Of a stretch of 64,000 nt of DNA, positions 38,055 to 47,973 are shown one piece after another; position 1 is the stretch's first letter, and each line of letters starts with the position of its first letter. Below the pieces are notes generated by a model. That model saw only the letters and a list, made by a program, of their open reading frames with translations, had not been told where the DNA came from and did no database searches. Source of the stretch: Olleya aquimaris (GTDB taxonomy: Bacteria; Bacteroidota; Bacteroidia; Flavobacteriales; Flavobacteriaceae); assembly GCF_003259525.1 (NCBI RefSeq), contig NZ_QLLO01000009.1, forward strand, positions 62,001-126,000, in the 5' to 3' direction. The position numbers and the translations under genes are program-made.

Positions 38055-41000
38055 ATGAGCGCAGGATTCCCTGAATATAAAGGACTTAACTTACCAAATG
38101 TAGCTGAAGAAATTCTTAACTATTGGCAAGACAATAACATCTTCGAAAAGAGTGTAACCACTAGAGAAGGTGCAGAACCTTACGTGTTTTTTGAAGGACC
38201 ACCAAGTGCAAACGGATTACCTGGTGTACACCATGTTTTAGCACGCGCTATTAAAGATATTTTCCCACGCTATAAAACCATGAAAGGGTACCAAGTGAAG
38301 CGTAAAGCAGGTTGGGATACACATGGTTTGCCTATAGAGCTTGGTGTAGAAAAAGAATTAGGCATTACTAAAGAGGATATTGGTAAAACTATTTCGGTGG
38401 AAGATTATAACGCAGCTTGTAGAAAAGCTGTTATGCGCTACACAGACGTTTGGAATACCCTGACACAAAAAATGGGGTATTGGGTTGATATGGACGATCC
38501 ATACATCACCTACGAGCCCAAATACATGGAAAGTGTGTGGTGGTTATTAAAAGAAATTTACAATAAAAACTTATTATATAAAGGGTACACCATTCAGCCC
38601 TATTCGCCTAAAGCAGGAACAGGTTTAAGTTCGCATGAGCTTAATCAACCTGGAACTTATCAAGATGTAACAGATACAACTGTAGTTGCACAGTTTAAAG
38701 CTTTAAATGAAACCTTACCTGATTTTTTACAAAACGAAGGAACTATTTATTTTCTTGCTTGGACTACAACTCCTTGGACTTTACCAAGTAATACGGCTTT
38801 AACCGTTGGACCTAAAATAGATTATGTTCTAGTGGAAACCTATAACCAATACACATTCAAACCAATGAATGTGATTTTGGCAAAATCACTAGTCAACAAA
38901 CAATTTGATGGCAAGTTTAAACTTGTTGAAGAAAAATCAGAACTGTTAGACTATAAAGATGGCGATAAGAAAATCCCATATTTTGTAGTCAAAGAATTCA
39001 AAGGAAAAGACCTAGTTGGTATTAAATACGAACAACTTTTACAATACGCCTTACCAAATGACAATCCAGAAAATGCTTTTAGAGTTATCTCTGGAGATTT
39101 TGTTACCACAGAAGATGGTACAGGAATTGTACACACAGCACCCACCTTTGGAGCAGATGATGCTCTAGTTGCAAAACAAGCAACTCCAGAAGTCCCTCCA
39201 TTATTGGTAAAAGACGAAAACGGAAACTTAGTCCCATTAGTAGATTTACAAGGTCGTTTTAGACCAGAGCTTAAGGAGTTTGGTGGTAAATATGTGAAGA
39301 ATGAATACTATAATGAAGGAGAAGCTCCAGAACGTTCAATTGATGTGGAGTTAGCCATTAAATTAAAAGAAGAAAACAAAGCTTTTAAGGTTGAAAAATA
39401 CAAGCATAGTTATCCTAATTGTTGGAGAACAGACAAGCCAATTTTATACTACCCATTAGATTCATGGTTTATTAAAGTCACAGATGTTAAAGACAAAATG
39501 TTTGAACTTAATGAAACCATCAATTGGAAACCAAAATCGACTGGAACTGGACGTTTTGGTAACTGGTTAGCAAATGCAAACGATTGGAATTTATCGCGTT
39601 CTCGTTATTGGGGAATCCCATTGCCAATCTGGAGAACAGAAGATGGAAAAGAAGAAATTTGTATAGGTTCTGTAGAAGAATTAAAAGCAGAAATGCAAAA
39701 AGCGGTTCAGGCTGGATTGCTTGCTAAAGATATCTTTGAAGAATTTGAAGTTGGTAACAATTCTGAAGACAACTATGCGAAGCTAGACTTGCACAAAAAT
39801 ATAGTGGATCAGATTGTTTTGGTGTCTCCAAGCGGGCAACCAATGCATCGTGAAGCCGATTTAATTGACGTGTGGTTTGATTCTGGATCTATGCCATATG
39901 CACAATGGCATTATCCGTTTGAAAATAAAGACTTAATTGACGATAATAAAGCATTTCCAGCAGATTTTATTGCGGAAGGTGTAGACCAAACCAGAGGTTG
40001 GTTTTATACACTGCATGCTATTGGAACTATGGTTTTTGATTCTGTTGCTTACAAAAATGTGGTGTCTAATGGTTTAGTGCTAGACAAAAACGGACAGAAA
40101 ATGTCCAAACGTTTAGGTAATGCAACAGACCCTTTTGAGACTTTAGATACTTACGGAGCTGATGCTACGCGTTGGTACATGATTAGCAACGCCAATCCAT
40201 GGGACAACTTAAAATTTGATTTAGACGGAATAGAAGAAGTAAAGCGTAAATTTTTCGGAACACTTTACAACACCTATTCATTCTTCAGTTTATATACCAA
40301 TTTAGATAAATTTAGTTATGCTGAAGCAGAAATCCCGTTAACAGAACGACCAGAATTAGACCGTTGGATTCTTTCAGAATTGCATACGTTAATTCAAAAA
40401 GTAGACGACTATTATGCAGATTACGAACCGACTAAAGCAGCACGTGCTATTTCAGATTTTACTCAAGATTACTTAAGTAACTGGTTTGTACGTTTAAGTA
40501 GAAGACGTTTCTGGAAAGGTGATTACCAAACCGATAAAATTTCGGCATACCAAACCTTGTACACCTGCTTGGTGACTATTGCTAAATTAGGTGCGCCTAT
40601 TGCGCCTTTCTTTATGGATAAATTGTATTTAGATTTAAATTCAGCAACTAAAAAAGAAGACTTTGAGAGTGTGCATTTAGCAGAGTTTCCAAAATTTGAT
40701 GCCAGTTTTGTTGATAAATCATTAGAACGTAAGATGGAAAATGCTCAGACTATTTCATCTTTGGTATTGTCTTTAAGAGCAAAAGAAAAAATTAAAGTAA
40801 GACAGCCTTTACAGAAAATTATGATTCCTGTAGATTCTGCTCAATTTAAAGAAGAAATAAAAGCAGTAGAAAACCTGATTAAAAGCGAGGTTAATATTAA
40901 GGAAATTGAATTGATGGAAGATGCTTCAGATATATTAGTGAAGCAAATTAAACCTAATTTTAAGACCCTAGGACCACGATTTGGAAAAGACATGAAAGTC

Positions 41001-41459
41001 ATTGCAGCAGCAATTAATAAAATGACTGCTGAGGATATTAAAATTGTTGAACAAAAAGGAGAAATTGATGTGGATTGTAATGGAAAAATTATTACATTAC
41101 ACCTAGAAGATGTAGAAATTACTTCACAAGACATTGAAGGCTGGTTAGTTGCTAATGAAGGTAATATAACCGTCGCTTTAGACGTTACTATTTCAGAAGC
41201 TTTAAAAGAAGAAGGAATAGCTAGAGAATTAGTAAATCGTATACAAAATTTACGTAAAGATTCAGGTTTTGAAGTAACAGACAGAATTGTAGTACAACTT
41301 CAAGAAGATAAACATATAACACAAGCAGTAAAATCAAATATAGATTATATTAAAGCGGAAACGCTTACAGATAATCTAGAAATTATTAACCAAGTAAATA
41401 ATGGTATAGAAATTGCGTTTGATGATGTAAATACCAAATTATTTATTCAAAAAAATTAA
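38055..41459 (+). CDS. ileS: Isoleucyl-tRNA synthetase
   Basis: The 1134-residue class I synthetase charges tRNA-Ile. The HIGH-type motif appears as GLPGVHHVLARAIKD (about 54-68), the KMSKR loop in KNGQKMSKRLGNATDPF (about 682), with an editing CP1 domain between (TTWTTPWTLPSNTALTV, key block TTPWTLPSN). The long form with an extended C-terminus is of the eukaryotic-like type common in Bacteroidota; this type is linked in other bacteria to mupirocin tolerance, an inference not tested here. It is followed 4 bp later by the DksA-like gene. Confidence 0.96.
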   Translation: MSAGFPEYKGLNLPNVAEEILNYWQDNNIFEKSVTTREGAEPYVFFEGPPSANGLPGVHHVLARAIKDIFPRYKTMKGYQVKRKAGWDTHGLPIELGVEKELGITKEDIGKTISVEDYNAACRKAVMRYTDVWNTLTQKMGYWVDMDDPYITYEPKYMESVWWLLKEIYNKNLLYKGYTIQPYSPKAGTGLSSHELNQPGTYQDVTDTTVVAQFKALNETLPDFLQNEGTIYFLAWTTTPWTLPSNTALTVGPKIDYVLVETYNQYTFKPMNVILAKSLVNKQFDGKFKLVEEKSELLDYKDGDKKIPYFVVKEFKGKDLVGIKYEQLLQYALPNDNPENAFRVISGDFVTTEDGTGIVHTAPTFGADDALVAKQATPEVPPLLVKDENGNLVPLVDLQGRFRPELKEFGGKYVKNEYYNEGEAPERSIDVELAIKLKEENKAFKVEKYKHSYPNCWRTDKPILYYPLDSWFIKVTDVKDKMFELNETINWKPKSTGTGRFGNWLANANDWNLSRSRYWGIPLPIWRTEDGKEEICIGSVEELKAEMQKAVQAGLLAKDIFEEFEVGNNSEDNYAKLDLHKNIVDQIVLVSPSGQPMHREADLIDVWFDSGSMPYAQWHYPFENKDLIDDNKAFPADFIAEGVDQTRGWFYTLHAIGTMVFDSVAYKNVVSNGLVLDKNGQKMSKRLGNATDPFETLDTYGADATRWYMISNANPWDNLKFDLDGIEEVKRKFFGTLYNTYSFFSLYTNLDKFSYAEAEIPLTERPELDRWILSELHTLIQKVDDYYADYEPTKAARAISDFTQDYLSNWFVRLSRRRFWKGDYQTDKISAYQTLYTCLVTIAKLGAPIAPFFMDKLYLDLNSATKKEDFESVHLAEFPKFDASFVDKSLERKMENAQTISSLVLSLRAKEKIKVRQPLQKIMIPVDSAQFKEEIKAVENLIKSEVNIKEIELMEDASDILVKQIKPNFKTLGPRFGKDMKVIAAAINKMTAEDIKIVEQKGEIDVDCNGKIITLHLEDVEITSQDIEGWLVANEGNITVALDVTISEALKEEGIARELVNRIQNLRKDSGFEVTDRIVVQLQEDKHITQAVKSNIDYIKAETLTDNLEIINQVNNGIEIAFDDVNTKLFIQKN

Positions 41460-41463
41460 CATT

Positions 41464-41847
41464 ATGGCATCAGATATAAACGTAAGATATTCAGATAAAG
41501 AATTAGCTGAATTCAAAGTGATTATTCAAGATAAAATCAAACAAGCACAACATGATTTAGAGTTAATAAAAAGTGCTTACATGAACGATCATAACAATGG
41601 TACAGACGATACTTCTCCTACATTTAAAGCGTTTGATGAAGGTAGCGAAACTATGAGTAAAGAGTCTAACTCTGCTTTAGCCATTAGACAAGAAAAGTTT
41701 ATTCGTGATCTTAAAAATGCTTTAATTAGAATTGAAAATAAAACCTATGGTGTTTGTCGTGTAACAGGAAAATTAATTAACCCTAAGCGTTTAGAGTTAG
41801 TGCCTCATGCAACATTAAGCATAGAAGCTAAAAACATGCAACAATAG
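41464..41847 (+). CDS. DksA/TraR-family protein lacking most zinc cysteines
   Basis: The 127-residue protein has the coiled-coil arm of DksA (about 10-40 and 70-92) and the C-terminal globule, but the C4 zinc site is reduced to Cys98 (YGVCRVTGKLI); the partner positions are Thr, Pro and Ala. The end reads VPHATLSIEAK, typical of the family. It probably binds RNA polymerase in the secondary channel and modulates transcription, using a metal-free fold. It is co-transcribed with ileS and has a terminator directly after it. Confidence 0.85.
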   Translation: MASDINVRYSDKELAEFKVIIQDKIKQAQHDLELIKSAYMNDHNNGTDDTSPTFKAFDEGSETMSKESNSALAIRQEKFIRDLKNALIRIENKTYGVCRVTGKLINPKRLELVPHATLSIEAKNMQQ

Positions 41848-41870
41848 TATATTAAATACTAAACAATATA

Positions 41871-41900
41871 AAAACGCTTCAATGAAAATTGAAGCGTTTT
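41871..41900 (+). terminator. Terminator after the DksA-like gene
   Basis: A perfect 12-bp stem (AAAACGCTTCAA / TTGAAGCGTTTT) encloses a 6-nt loop. The trailing T run is short. Confidence 0.8.
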
Positions 41901-41919
41901 AAATTTAAAACAACTACAC

Positions 41920-42543
41920 TTGAAAGACCTGTTAATTGTCTTACTTTTTTTTATAAGCGTGTCTTTGTGTGCACAAAAAACTACAGAGAAATCTTGGAGT
42001 GCTAAAACTATTAATACCCTGACTATAGACGGTAATAATATTTTTAAAATCAAGGTGTCAAATAATGATTCTAATACTATCTCATTAAAAGTAAAAATTG
42101 AAGGTGAATACGCAGAACAACTAGTTATTTTAGATTCTTTATCAGAAGATAAAATTACCATTTCATCCTCCTTTCAGCCTCTATTTATAAGAGATAACGA
42201 TAAATTAAGCGCCCACAAAGTATTATCTGTAGAATATGAATTAACGGTTCCTAAACATGTTAATTTAAATATTAAAAGTGATATAGCTTCCGTGCAAATT
42301 GCTGGACATTATCCTTCTGTTTTTATAGAATTAAACCAAGGTAACTGTGATTTAAAACAATTTATTGGCAACGCAACTATCAATACCATAGAAGGGCATA
42401 TTACTATTGAAACTAATAATGCTAAGATTGAAGCGTTTACTAAAACAGGAACTAAGCATATTAAGCAATTTAAATATGCTAACCATCAAATAAGTTGTCA
42501 TACAATTAATGGCAATATTAAGGTGAGCAAAATAGAAAAATAA
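41920..42543 (+). CDS. Exported protein of unknown function, probably with a TTG start
   Basis: The 207-residue product begins with KDLLIVLLFFISVSLCAQ, a signal peptide, and the only start that includes it is a TTG codon at 41920. The mature part alternates beta strands with Asn- and Ile-rich turns (KHVNLNIKSDIASVQIAGHYP, GNATINTIEGHITIETNNAK in shorter blocks), resembling the right-handed beta-helix DUF4097/adhesin-like fold. It lies between a terminator and lspA, 23 bp from the latter. The function is not known. Confidence 0.65.
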   Translation: MKDLLIVLLFFISVSLCAQKTTEKSWSAKTINTLTIDGNNIFKIKVSNNDSNTISLKVKIEGEYAEQLVILDSLSEDKITISSSFQPLFIRDNDKLSAHKVLSVEYELTVPKHVNLNIKSDIASVQIAGHYPSVFIELNQGNCDLKQFIGNATINTIEGHITIETNNAKIEAFTKTGTKHIKQFKYANHQISCHTINGNIKVSKIEK

Positions 42544-42566
42544 ACCTATTTTTGTTTTCGTAAATC

Positions 42567-43193
42567 ATGAATTTAAAAAAAGCATCACTATTAATAATAA
42601 TTATTTTACTTATTGATCAAATAAGTAAAATCTACGTAAAAACGCATTTTGTTTTAGGCGAAGATGTTACTGTTTTTAATTGGTTTAAAATTTATTTTAT
42701 CGAAAATAATGGAATGGCTTGGGGTACAAAACTCAGCGATTTTTTACCATTTATAACCGATAGAACCGCTAAATTAAGCTTAACTATTTTCAGGATTTTT
42801 GCTATTATTGGGATTGGGTATTGGCTGGTAAATGCAATTAAAAAGCAACAATCTAAAACCTTAATTATAGCATTAGTGTTTATTTTTGCAGGAGCTTTAG
42901 GTAATATTTTAGACTCGGTGTTTTATGGTGTCCTATTTGATGATAGTGTCGGTCAAGTCGCTACGTTTTTGCCACCAGAAGGTTATGACAGTTTATTGCA
43001 TGGTAAAGTTGTAGATATGTTGTACATGCCTATTTGGAAAGGGTATTTGCCAGAATGGATACCAGGAATTGGTGGCGATTATTTTACGTTTTTTGAACCT
43101 GTTTTTAACGTTGCAGATGTTGCAATAAGTATAGGTTTTGGAATCTTAATTTTCTTTAACAGAAAAGCGTTTGGTAAAAAAGAACAACTTTAA
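42567..43193 (+). CDS. lspA: Lipoprotein signal peptidase II
   Basis: LspA cleaves the signal peptides of lipoproteins in the inner membrane. The 208-residue protein has four transmembrane helices. The catalytic aspartates are in GNILDSVFYG (about 111-120) and FNVADVAISIG (about 173-183). A central insert (DSVGQVATFLPPEGYDSLL) makes it longer than the enterobacterial enzyme, as is usual in Bacteroidota. Its stop overlaps the end of the convergent cyclo-ligase gene by 4 bp. Confidence 0.94.
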   Translation: MNLKKASLLIIIILLIDQISKIYVKTHFVLGEDVTVFNWFKIYFIENNGMAWGTKLSDFLPFITDRTAKLSLTIFRIFAIIGIGYWLVNAIKKQQSKTLIIALVFIFAGALGNILDSVFYGVLFDDSVGQVATFLPPEGYDSLLHGKVVDMLYMPIWKGYLPEWIPGIGGDYFTFFEPVFNVADVAISIGFGILIFFNRKAFGKKEQL

Positions 43194-43753
43194 AAAGCAT
43201 ATATTTTTTCTGGTGTCACACAGTAGTCAAGTTTTATATCTGTGACAAGCGTATCTTCAATATTGGTTTCAGCTTCAAAAAAAGACAAGCCTATTTTAAT
43301 GGTTTCAGGTTTGCAAGTAGCTAAAAACTTATCGTAAAATCCTTTACCATATCCAACACGATGACCTTGTAAATCAAATGCTAAAAGTGGTACAAAAACA
43401 ACATCTATGTTATTGTTTGTAATTGCAATACCATCAACAGGTTCCGGAATGTTGTAAGCATTTAGTTTAAGGGTAGTTGCATCAGTTAACAAAAAATTAG
43501 TTAACGTATTAGTAGTAAAATCACTTTTAGAGACAACAATATTCTTGTCTTTACCTGATAGTATATTTAAAATAAAATCTGTGTTTATTTCCTTTTGTGA
43601 TTCAATAGATAAAAACACATGATAAAAACTATACTCCCAAATAGATAGTGTTAATAATTGGTTAGCAATTGCAAGACTTAAATCGTCAATGGTTTCATCA
43701 GACAACTGACTACGTAATGTTTTGTATGTCTTACGTAATGTAGCTTTGGTCAT
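43190..43753 (-). CDS. 5-formyltetrahydrofolate cyclo-ligase
   Basis: The 187-residue enzyme returns 5-formyl-THF to the folate pool as 5,10-methenyl-THF with ATP. The signature block is VPLLAFDLQGHRVGYGKGFYDKFL (key part HRVGYGKGFYD, about 132-142), and an N-terminal KATLRKTYKTLR fits the ATP site. It is the last gene of the rimB-rimK-AstE-like operon, 5 bp after the AstE-like gene, and is convergent with lspA. Confidence 0.92.
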   Translation of the reverse strand: MTKATLRKTYKTLRSQLSDETIDDLSLAIANQLLTLSIWEYSFYHVFLSIESQKEINTDFILNILSGKDKNIVVSKSDFTTNTLTNFLLTDATTLKLNAYNIPEPVDGIAITNNNIDVVFVPLLAFDLQGHRVGYGKGFYDKFLATCKPETIKIGLSFFEAETNIEDTLVTDIKLDYCVTPEKIYAF

Positions 43754-43758
43754 GATAA

Positions 43759-44727
43759 TTAATCTATAATTTCTGTTGAAATATGAAACAAAGCATCACC
43801 TTGATAGACTATTGGTGATTGGTTAATGTTTATAATATAACCAGAATGTGTTGCTCTTACAAAATGATTAAATTTCCCATAAGGATCTGTAATATTACCA
43901 ATAGTATCTCCTGTATTAACCTGAACTCCTAATTTAATGGTAGATTTAAACATCCCAGAATAATTAGCTCTAATCCATTTGCTTTTTGTGATTTTGACAC
44001 AAGATTTTTTAGGTTCTGAAACATTAAAAGGTTTACGTAGCATCCCAAAATGATTCAAAATACGTTTAGCACCATTAACTCCGGTATTTGTTATGTTACT
44101 ATCAATATGAAACGATTTGCCACCTTCATAAAGCAAAATAGGTTTCCCCATTTTATTACAAGTGTTTCTAAACGATTTATTTAGGTTTTTTGAATACAAA
44201 ATAAACGGAGCTCCAAAGATTTCAGCCATAACATCATCATCTTCGTTACCATATTCTATGCGAATTTGTGGTGCGTTAAAACGGTAAGCACCTCCTGTAT
44301 GAAAATCTACTATAAAATCTACATGTGTAACCACCTCATTAATAATTTCATAAGCCACACGACTGGCTAGAGAACCATTTTTAATTCCTGGAAATACACG
44401 ATTTAAATCACGTCCATCTGGAAACTCTCTTTCCATATTTATAAACCCAAAAATATTAAGTACAGGAATACAGATAGTTGTTCCAATTTTAGGTTTGTTT
44501 ATACCTTTAGAAATAAGCTGACGGACAATTTCTATACCATTTACCTCATCACCATGGATACCAGCAGTAAACAAAACGGTTGGACCTGGTTTTTTAGATC
44601 TAGAAATAATTATTGGAACATCTACAGGAGTTCTGGTGTGTAGTTTTGCAACATTAAAACTGACTTCAGCCTGTTGACCTGGTTTTATAGTTTCGCCTAA
44701 TATTTTTAAATCTTGATTAACAAACAT
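43759..44727 (-). CDS. Succinylglutamate desuccinylase/aspartoacylase family protein
   Basis: The 322-residue product is an M14-like zinc hydrolase. Zinc ligands appear in AGIHGDEVNGIEI (HxxE, about 57) and DFHTGG (about 142). The C-terminal part ends in a beta-barrel with ATHSGYI and YQGDALFHI, as in AstE/AspA. No arginine-succinyltransferase genes accompany it, so a role in arginine breakdown is unlikely. Its place directly after rimK suggests that it removes or edits glutamyl or related amide modifications; that is inference. Confidence 0.82.
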   Translation of the reverse strand: MFVNQDLKILGETIKPGQQAEVSFNVAKLHTRTPVDVPIIISRSKKPGPTVLFTAGIHGDEVNGIEIVRQLISKGINKPKIGTTICIPVLNIFGFINMEREFPDGRDLNRVFPGIKNGSLASRVAYEIINEVVTHVDFIVDFHTGGAYRFNAPQIRIEYGNEDDDVMAEIFGAPFILYSKNLNKSFRNTCNKMGKPILLYEGGKSFHIDSNITNTGVNGAKRILNHFGMLRKPFNVSEPKKSCVKITKSKWIRANYSGMFKSTIKLGVQVNTGDTIGNITDPYGKFNHFVRATHSGYIININQSPIVYQGDALFHISTEIID

Positions 44728-44733
44728 ACGCGA

Positions 44734-45609
44734 TTACTTTCTGTTTTTTTCGATATAAGTAATAATACTACGTGCTATATTTCTACCAGTTGCTTTTTCT
44801 ATTCCTTCTAATCCTGGACTTGAGTTAACTTCTAAAAGTAAAGGTCCTCTTGCAGATTGTAACATATCAACTCCGCAAACAGGTAATTTTAAAGCTCTAG
44901 ACGCTTTCATTGCTACTTTTAATTCGTCTTCACTTAATTTAATAATATCTGCGCTACCACCTCTGTGTAAATTAGATCTAAACTCGCCATCTTTACCTTG
45001 GCGCTTCATAGCTCCAACAACATGACCATCTACAACTAAAGCGCGTAAATCTGCACCTTTAGCTTCTTTTATAAATTCTTGTACAATCACTCGGGCTTCA
45101 AGTCCGTTAAAGGCTTCTAAAACAGATTCTGCTGCATTTTTGGTTTCGGCTAAAACCACACCTAATCCTTGAGTTCCCTCTAGTAATTTAATAATCACAG
45201 GGACACCACCTACATGTTCTATAACCTCTTCAACATCTCTGGAATAATTAGTAAATACCGTTTTGGGCATTCCAATACCAGCTTTACTTAAGCGTTGTAA
45301 ACTTTTTAGCTTGTCTCTAGACCTTAAAATCGCATCAGAGGAAGCTGTTGTAAATACGTTCATCATCTCAAATTGTCTAACTACTGCGCAACCATAAAAT
45401 GTTACAGAAGCGCCTATACGTGGTATGACAGCATCAACATAATCTAAATAACGATCTTTATAATAAATGGTAGGTTTTTCTTTTTCAATAATAATATCGC
45501 ACTTTAAGGGATCAATAATCTCTATTTTATGGCCTCTATTTTCACCCTCTTCAACCAAACGGTCTGTAGAATATAAATTAGCGTTGCGAGATAAAATAAC
45601 AATGTTCAT
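44734..45609 (-). CDS. rimK: RimK-type ATP-grasp ligase (ribosomal protein S6 glutamate ligase family)
   Basis: The 291-residue ATP-grasp enzyme adds glutamate residues to a protein or peptide acceptor, ribosomal protein S6 in Escherichia coli. Visible are the N-terminal [18 protein letters not shown], the ATP-binding [18 protein letters not shown] (about 139-156, given by its core EGTQGLGV) and the metal-binding [18 protein letters not shown]. It overlaps rimB by 1 nt and is followed after 6 bp by the AstE-like gene. Confidence 0.9.
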   Translation of the reverse strand: MNIVILSRNANLYSTDRLVEEGENRGHKIEIIDPLKCDIIIEKEKPTIYYKDRYLDYVDAVIPRIGASVTFYGCAVVRQFEMMNVFTTASSDAILRSRDKLKSLQRLSKAGIGMPKTVFTNYSRDVEEVIEHVGGVPVIIKLLEGTQGLGVVLAETKNAAESVLEAFNGLEARVIVQEFIKEAKGADLRALVVDGHVVGAMKRQGKDGEFRSNLHRGGSADIIKLSEDELKVAMKASRALKLPVCGVDMLQSARGPLLLEVNSSPGLEGIEKATGRNIARSIITYIEKNRK

Positions 45610-46031
45610 TAGTTGTTTGAGTTAAAGGATTGGTTTTGAAGATCGACATCTACTAAAAATTTTCGTTTTAAAAATTGGCGACCAATTAAAACCGGAAATC
45701 TCATATCGTCTCTTGTGCTTAAAGTTAAGTTAATCTTATATGTTTTACCAAAAAAAACAACATCTGTTTTAATTTTATAACGGTTTTCTACATAACCATT
45801 ACTGCTTTTAACATCAGTAAATGTAAACTCTTTAAACACTTTAGTTTTTCCATTAAAATTTGGGTGACCTTTACTATAAAAGGTACAATGCAGTCCATCT
45901 TCTTCTACCTGTACTTCAGAACAGTGTATGGCAGAGGTATAGGCACCTGTATCTATTTTACAGTCCACTTCAAATAAATCCAACTTTGGGAAGTCAATTT
46001 TATCAGTCCTACCAAGGGTTTTTTTAGTCAT
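45609..46031 (-). CDS. rimB: RimB-like retropepsin-fold protease
   Basis: The 140-residue protein has a single aspartic-protease motif, [12 protein letters not shown] (about 26-37), and the second family block [17 protein letters not shown], marks of the ATP-dependent zinc protease/RimB family. In Pseudomonas RimB opposes RimK by cutting poly-glutamate tails. Here it precedes rimK with a 1-nt overlap, so the pair is translationally coupled. A weak TACCTTGC -7 like sequence lies 22 bp upstream. Confidence 0.86.
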   Translation of the reverse strand: MTKKTLGRTDKIDFPKLDLFEVDCKIDTGAYTSAIHCSEVQVEEDGLHCTFYSKGHPNFNGKTKVFKEFTFTDVKSSNGYVENRYKIKTDVVFFGKTYKINLTLSTRDDMRFPVLIGRQFLKRKFLVDVDLQNQSFNSNN

Positions 46032-46135
46032 TTTTTATCTTTAAAATGTGGTGCAAGGTAATAAATAAGTCTTCATATTAATTTTATTTTTAGGTTAAAA
46101 TTTATTCTATAAAGGCTTAGTTGTTTTTAAATAAT

Positions 46136-46143
46136 TACCTTTG
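46136..46143 (+). promoter_or_regulatory. -7 element for uvrC
   Basis: TACCTTTG is a perfect TAnnTTTG match 36 bp before the uvrC ATG. Confidence 0.5.
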
Positions 46144-46179
46144 ATTAGCAACCAAATGTCTTCGATTTTTTAAAGTAAA

Positions 46180-47973
46180 ATGAGTCAAACTAATTTAGAT
46201 ATTCAACTTAAAACCTTACCTGAATCTCCTGGTGTGTACCAGTATTTTGATGCTGAAGGCACAATTATTTATGTTGGTAAAGCTAAAAACTTAAAAAAAA
46301 GGGTCAGCTCATATTTTACTAAAACCCACGAAAACGGAAAAACCAGAGTACTTGTTAAACGCATAGCTAATATCAAGCATATTGTTGTAGAGACTGAAAC
46401 CGATGCGTTACTATTAGAAAATAACCTGATAAAAAAACACAGACCACGTTACAATGTCTTGTTAAAAGACGATAAAAGTTATCCGTGGATTTGCATAAAA
46501 AACGAACGTTTTCCTAGAGTGTTTCATACCAGACGTTACATCAAAGATGGTAGCGAATATTTTGGGCCTTACACTAGTATAAAAACCGTGTACACCTTGT
46601 TGGATTTAATTAGAGGCTTATACCAAATTAGAACCTGTAATTACGATTTGGCAGAAAGTAAAATTGAAGCTGGTAAATACAAAGTGTGTCTAGAATACCA
46701 TTTAGGAAACTGTAAAGGACCATGTGAAGGTCTTGAAGCAGAAGAGCATTACAACCAAAATATTAAAGCCATTAGAGAAATTATAAAAGGAAACTTTAAA
46801 GACTCTTTAGGTAATTTTAAACAGCAAATGAGGCAGTTTGCTGAGAATATGCAATTTGAAGAAGCACAGCTTATAAAGGAAAAAATAGAGGTTTTAGAAA
46901 ACTATCAAGCCAAATCAACTATAGTTAATCCTAAAATTAGCAATGTGGATGTATTCTCAATAGTTAGCGATGCTGGACATGGTTATGTTAACTTTTTACA
47001 ATTGTCTTATGGGTCTATTATACGCTCTCATACGTTAGAAATTAAAAAGAAATTAGACGAAACCGATAAAGAACTATTAGAGCTTGCCATTATAGAAATT
47101 AGAGCACGATTTAACTCTACTTCAAAGGAAATTTATGTTCCTTTTAAAGTGGATATTGGTGAAGAACTTAAAGTAACTATACCTCAATTAGGTGACAAAA
47201 AACACATCCTTGACTTATCATTAAGAAATGCCAAATATTATAGATTAGAACGTTTTAAGCAAGTTAAAATTACAGATCCAGATCGTCATGCTAATCGTAT
47301 AATGGCACAGATGAAAGCAGATTTACGATTAAAAGAAGAACCAAGACATATCGAGTGTTTTGACAATTCTAACATTCAAGGAACTAATCCTGTGGCAGCA
47401 TGTGTGGTTTTTAAAAACGGAAAACCTAGCAAAAAAGATTACAGACATTTTAATATTAAAACGGTTGAAGGTCCAGACGATTTTGCTTCTATGGAAGAAG
47501 TGGTCTTTAGACGATACAGACGACTGTTAGAAGAAAATCAACCGTTACCGCAACTAATTATTATAGATGGAGGGAAAGGACAACTCTCTTCTGCGTTAAA
47601 AAGTTTAGATGCTTTAGAGCTAAGAGGAAAAATAGCTATTATCGGAATTGCTAAACGTTTGGAAGAATTATTTTATCCAAATGATCCAATTCCCTTATAT
47701 TTAGATAAAAAATCAGAAACGTTAAAAGTAATACAACAATTGCGTAATGAAGCACACCGTTTTGGGATAGAGCATCATCGTAACAAACGCAGTAAGCAGG
47801 CGCTTAACACAGAAATGGAAACTATTCCAGGTATTGGAGAAAAAACGATAATAGAATTATTAAAAAAATTTAAATCTGCTAAACGTATTGCTAATGCTAA
47901 AATTGACGAGCTGGAAGAGGTTGTAGGTAATTCTAGAGCTACAAAAATTTATAATTATTACCATAAAGAATGA
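46180..47973 (+). CDS. uvrC: Excinuclease ABC subunit C
   Basis: UvrC makes both incisions in nucleotide excision repair. The 597-residue protein has the N-terminal GIY-YIG domain (PGVYQYFDAEGTIIYVGKAKN, cited as GVYQYF and IIYVGKAKN, about 14-40), a UVR motif (MQFEEAQLIKEKIEVLENYQ near 230), the RNase H-like domain with ECFDNSNIQGTNPVA (about 388) and a C-terminal helix-hairpin-helix (IPGIGEKTIIELLKKF). Its stop overlaps the next start by 4 nt (ATGA). Confidence 0.96.
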   Translation: MSQTNLDIQLKTLPESPGVYQYFDAEGTIIYVGKAKNLKKRVSSYFTKTHENGKTRVLVKRIANIKHIVVETETDALLLENNLIKKHRPRYNVLLKDDKSYPWICIKNERFPRVFHTRRYIKDGSEYFGPYTSIKTVYTLLDLIRGLYQIRTCNYDLAESKIEAGKYKVCLEYHLGNCKGPCEGLEAEEHYNQNIKAIREIIKGNFKDSLGNFKQQMRQFAENMQFEEAQLIKEKIEVLENYQAKSTIVNPKISNVDVFSIVSDAGHGYVNFLQLSYGSIIRSHTLEIKKKLDETDKELLELAIIEIRARFNSTSKEIYVPFKVDIGEELKVTIPQLGDKKHILDLSLRNAKYYRLERFKQVKITDPDRHANRIMAQMKADLRLKEEPRHIECFDNSNIQGTNPVAACVVFKNGKPSKKDYRHFNIKTVEGPDDFASMEEVVFRRYRRLLEENQPLPQLIIIDGGKGQLSSALKSLDALELRGKIAIIGIAKRLEELFYPNDPIPLYLDKKSETLKVIQQLRNEAHRFGIEHHRNKRSKQALNTEMETIPGIGEKTIIELLKKFKSAKRIANAKIDELEEVVGNSRATKIYNYYHKE

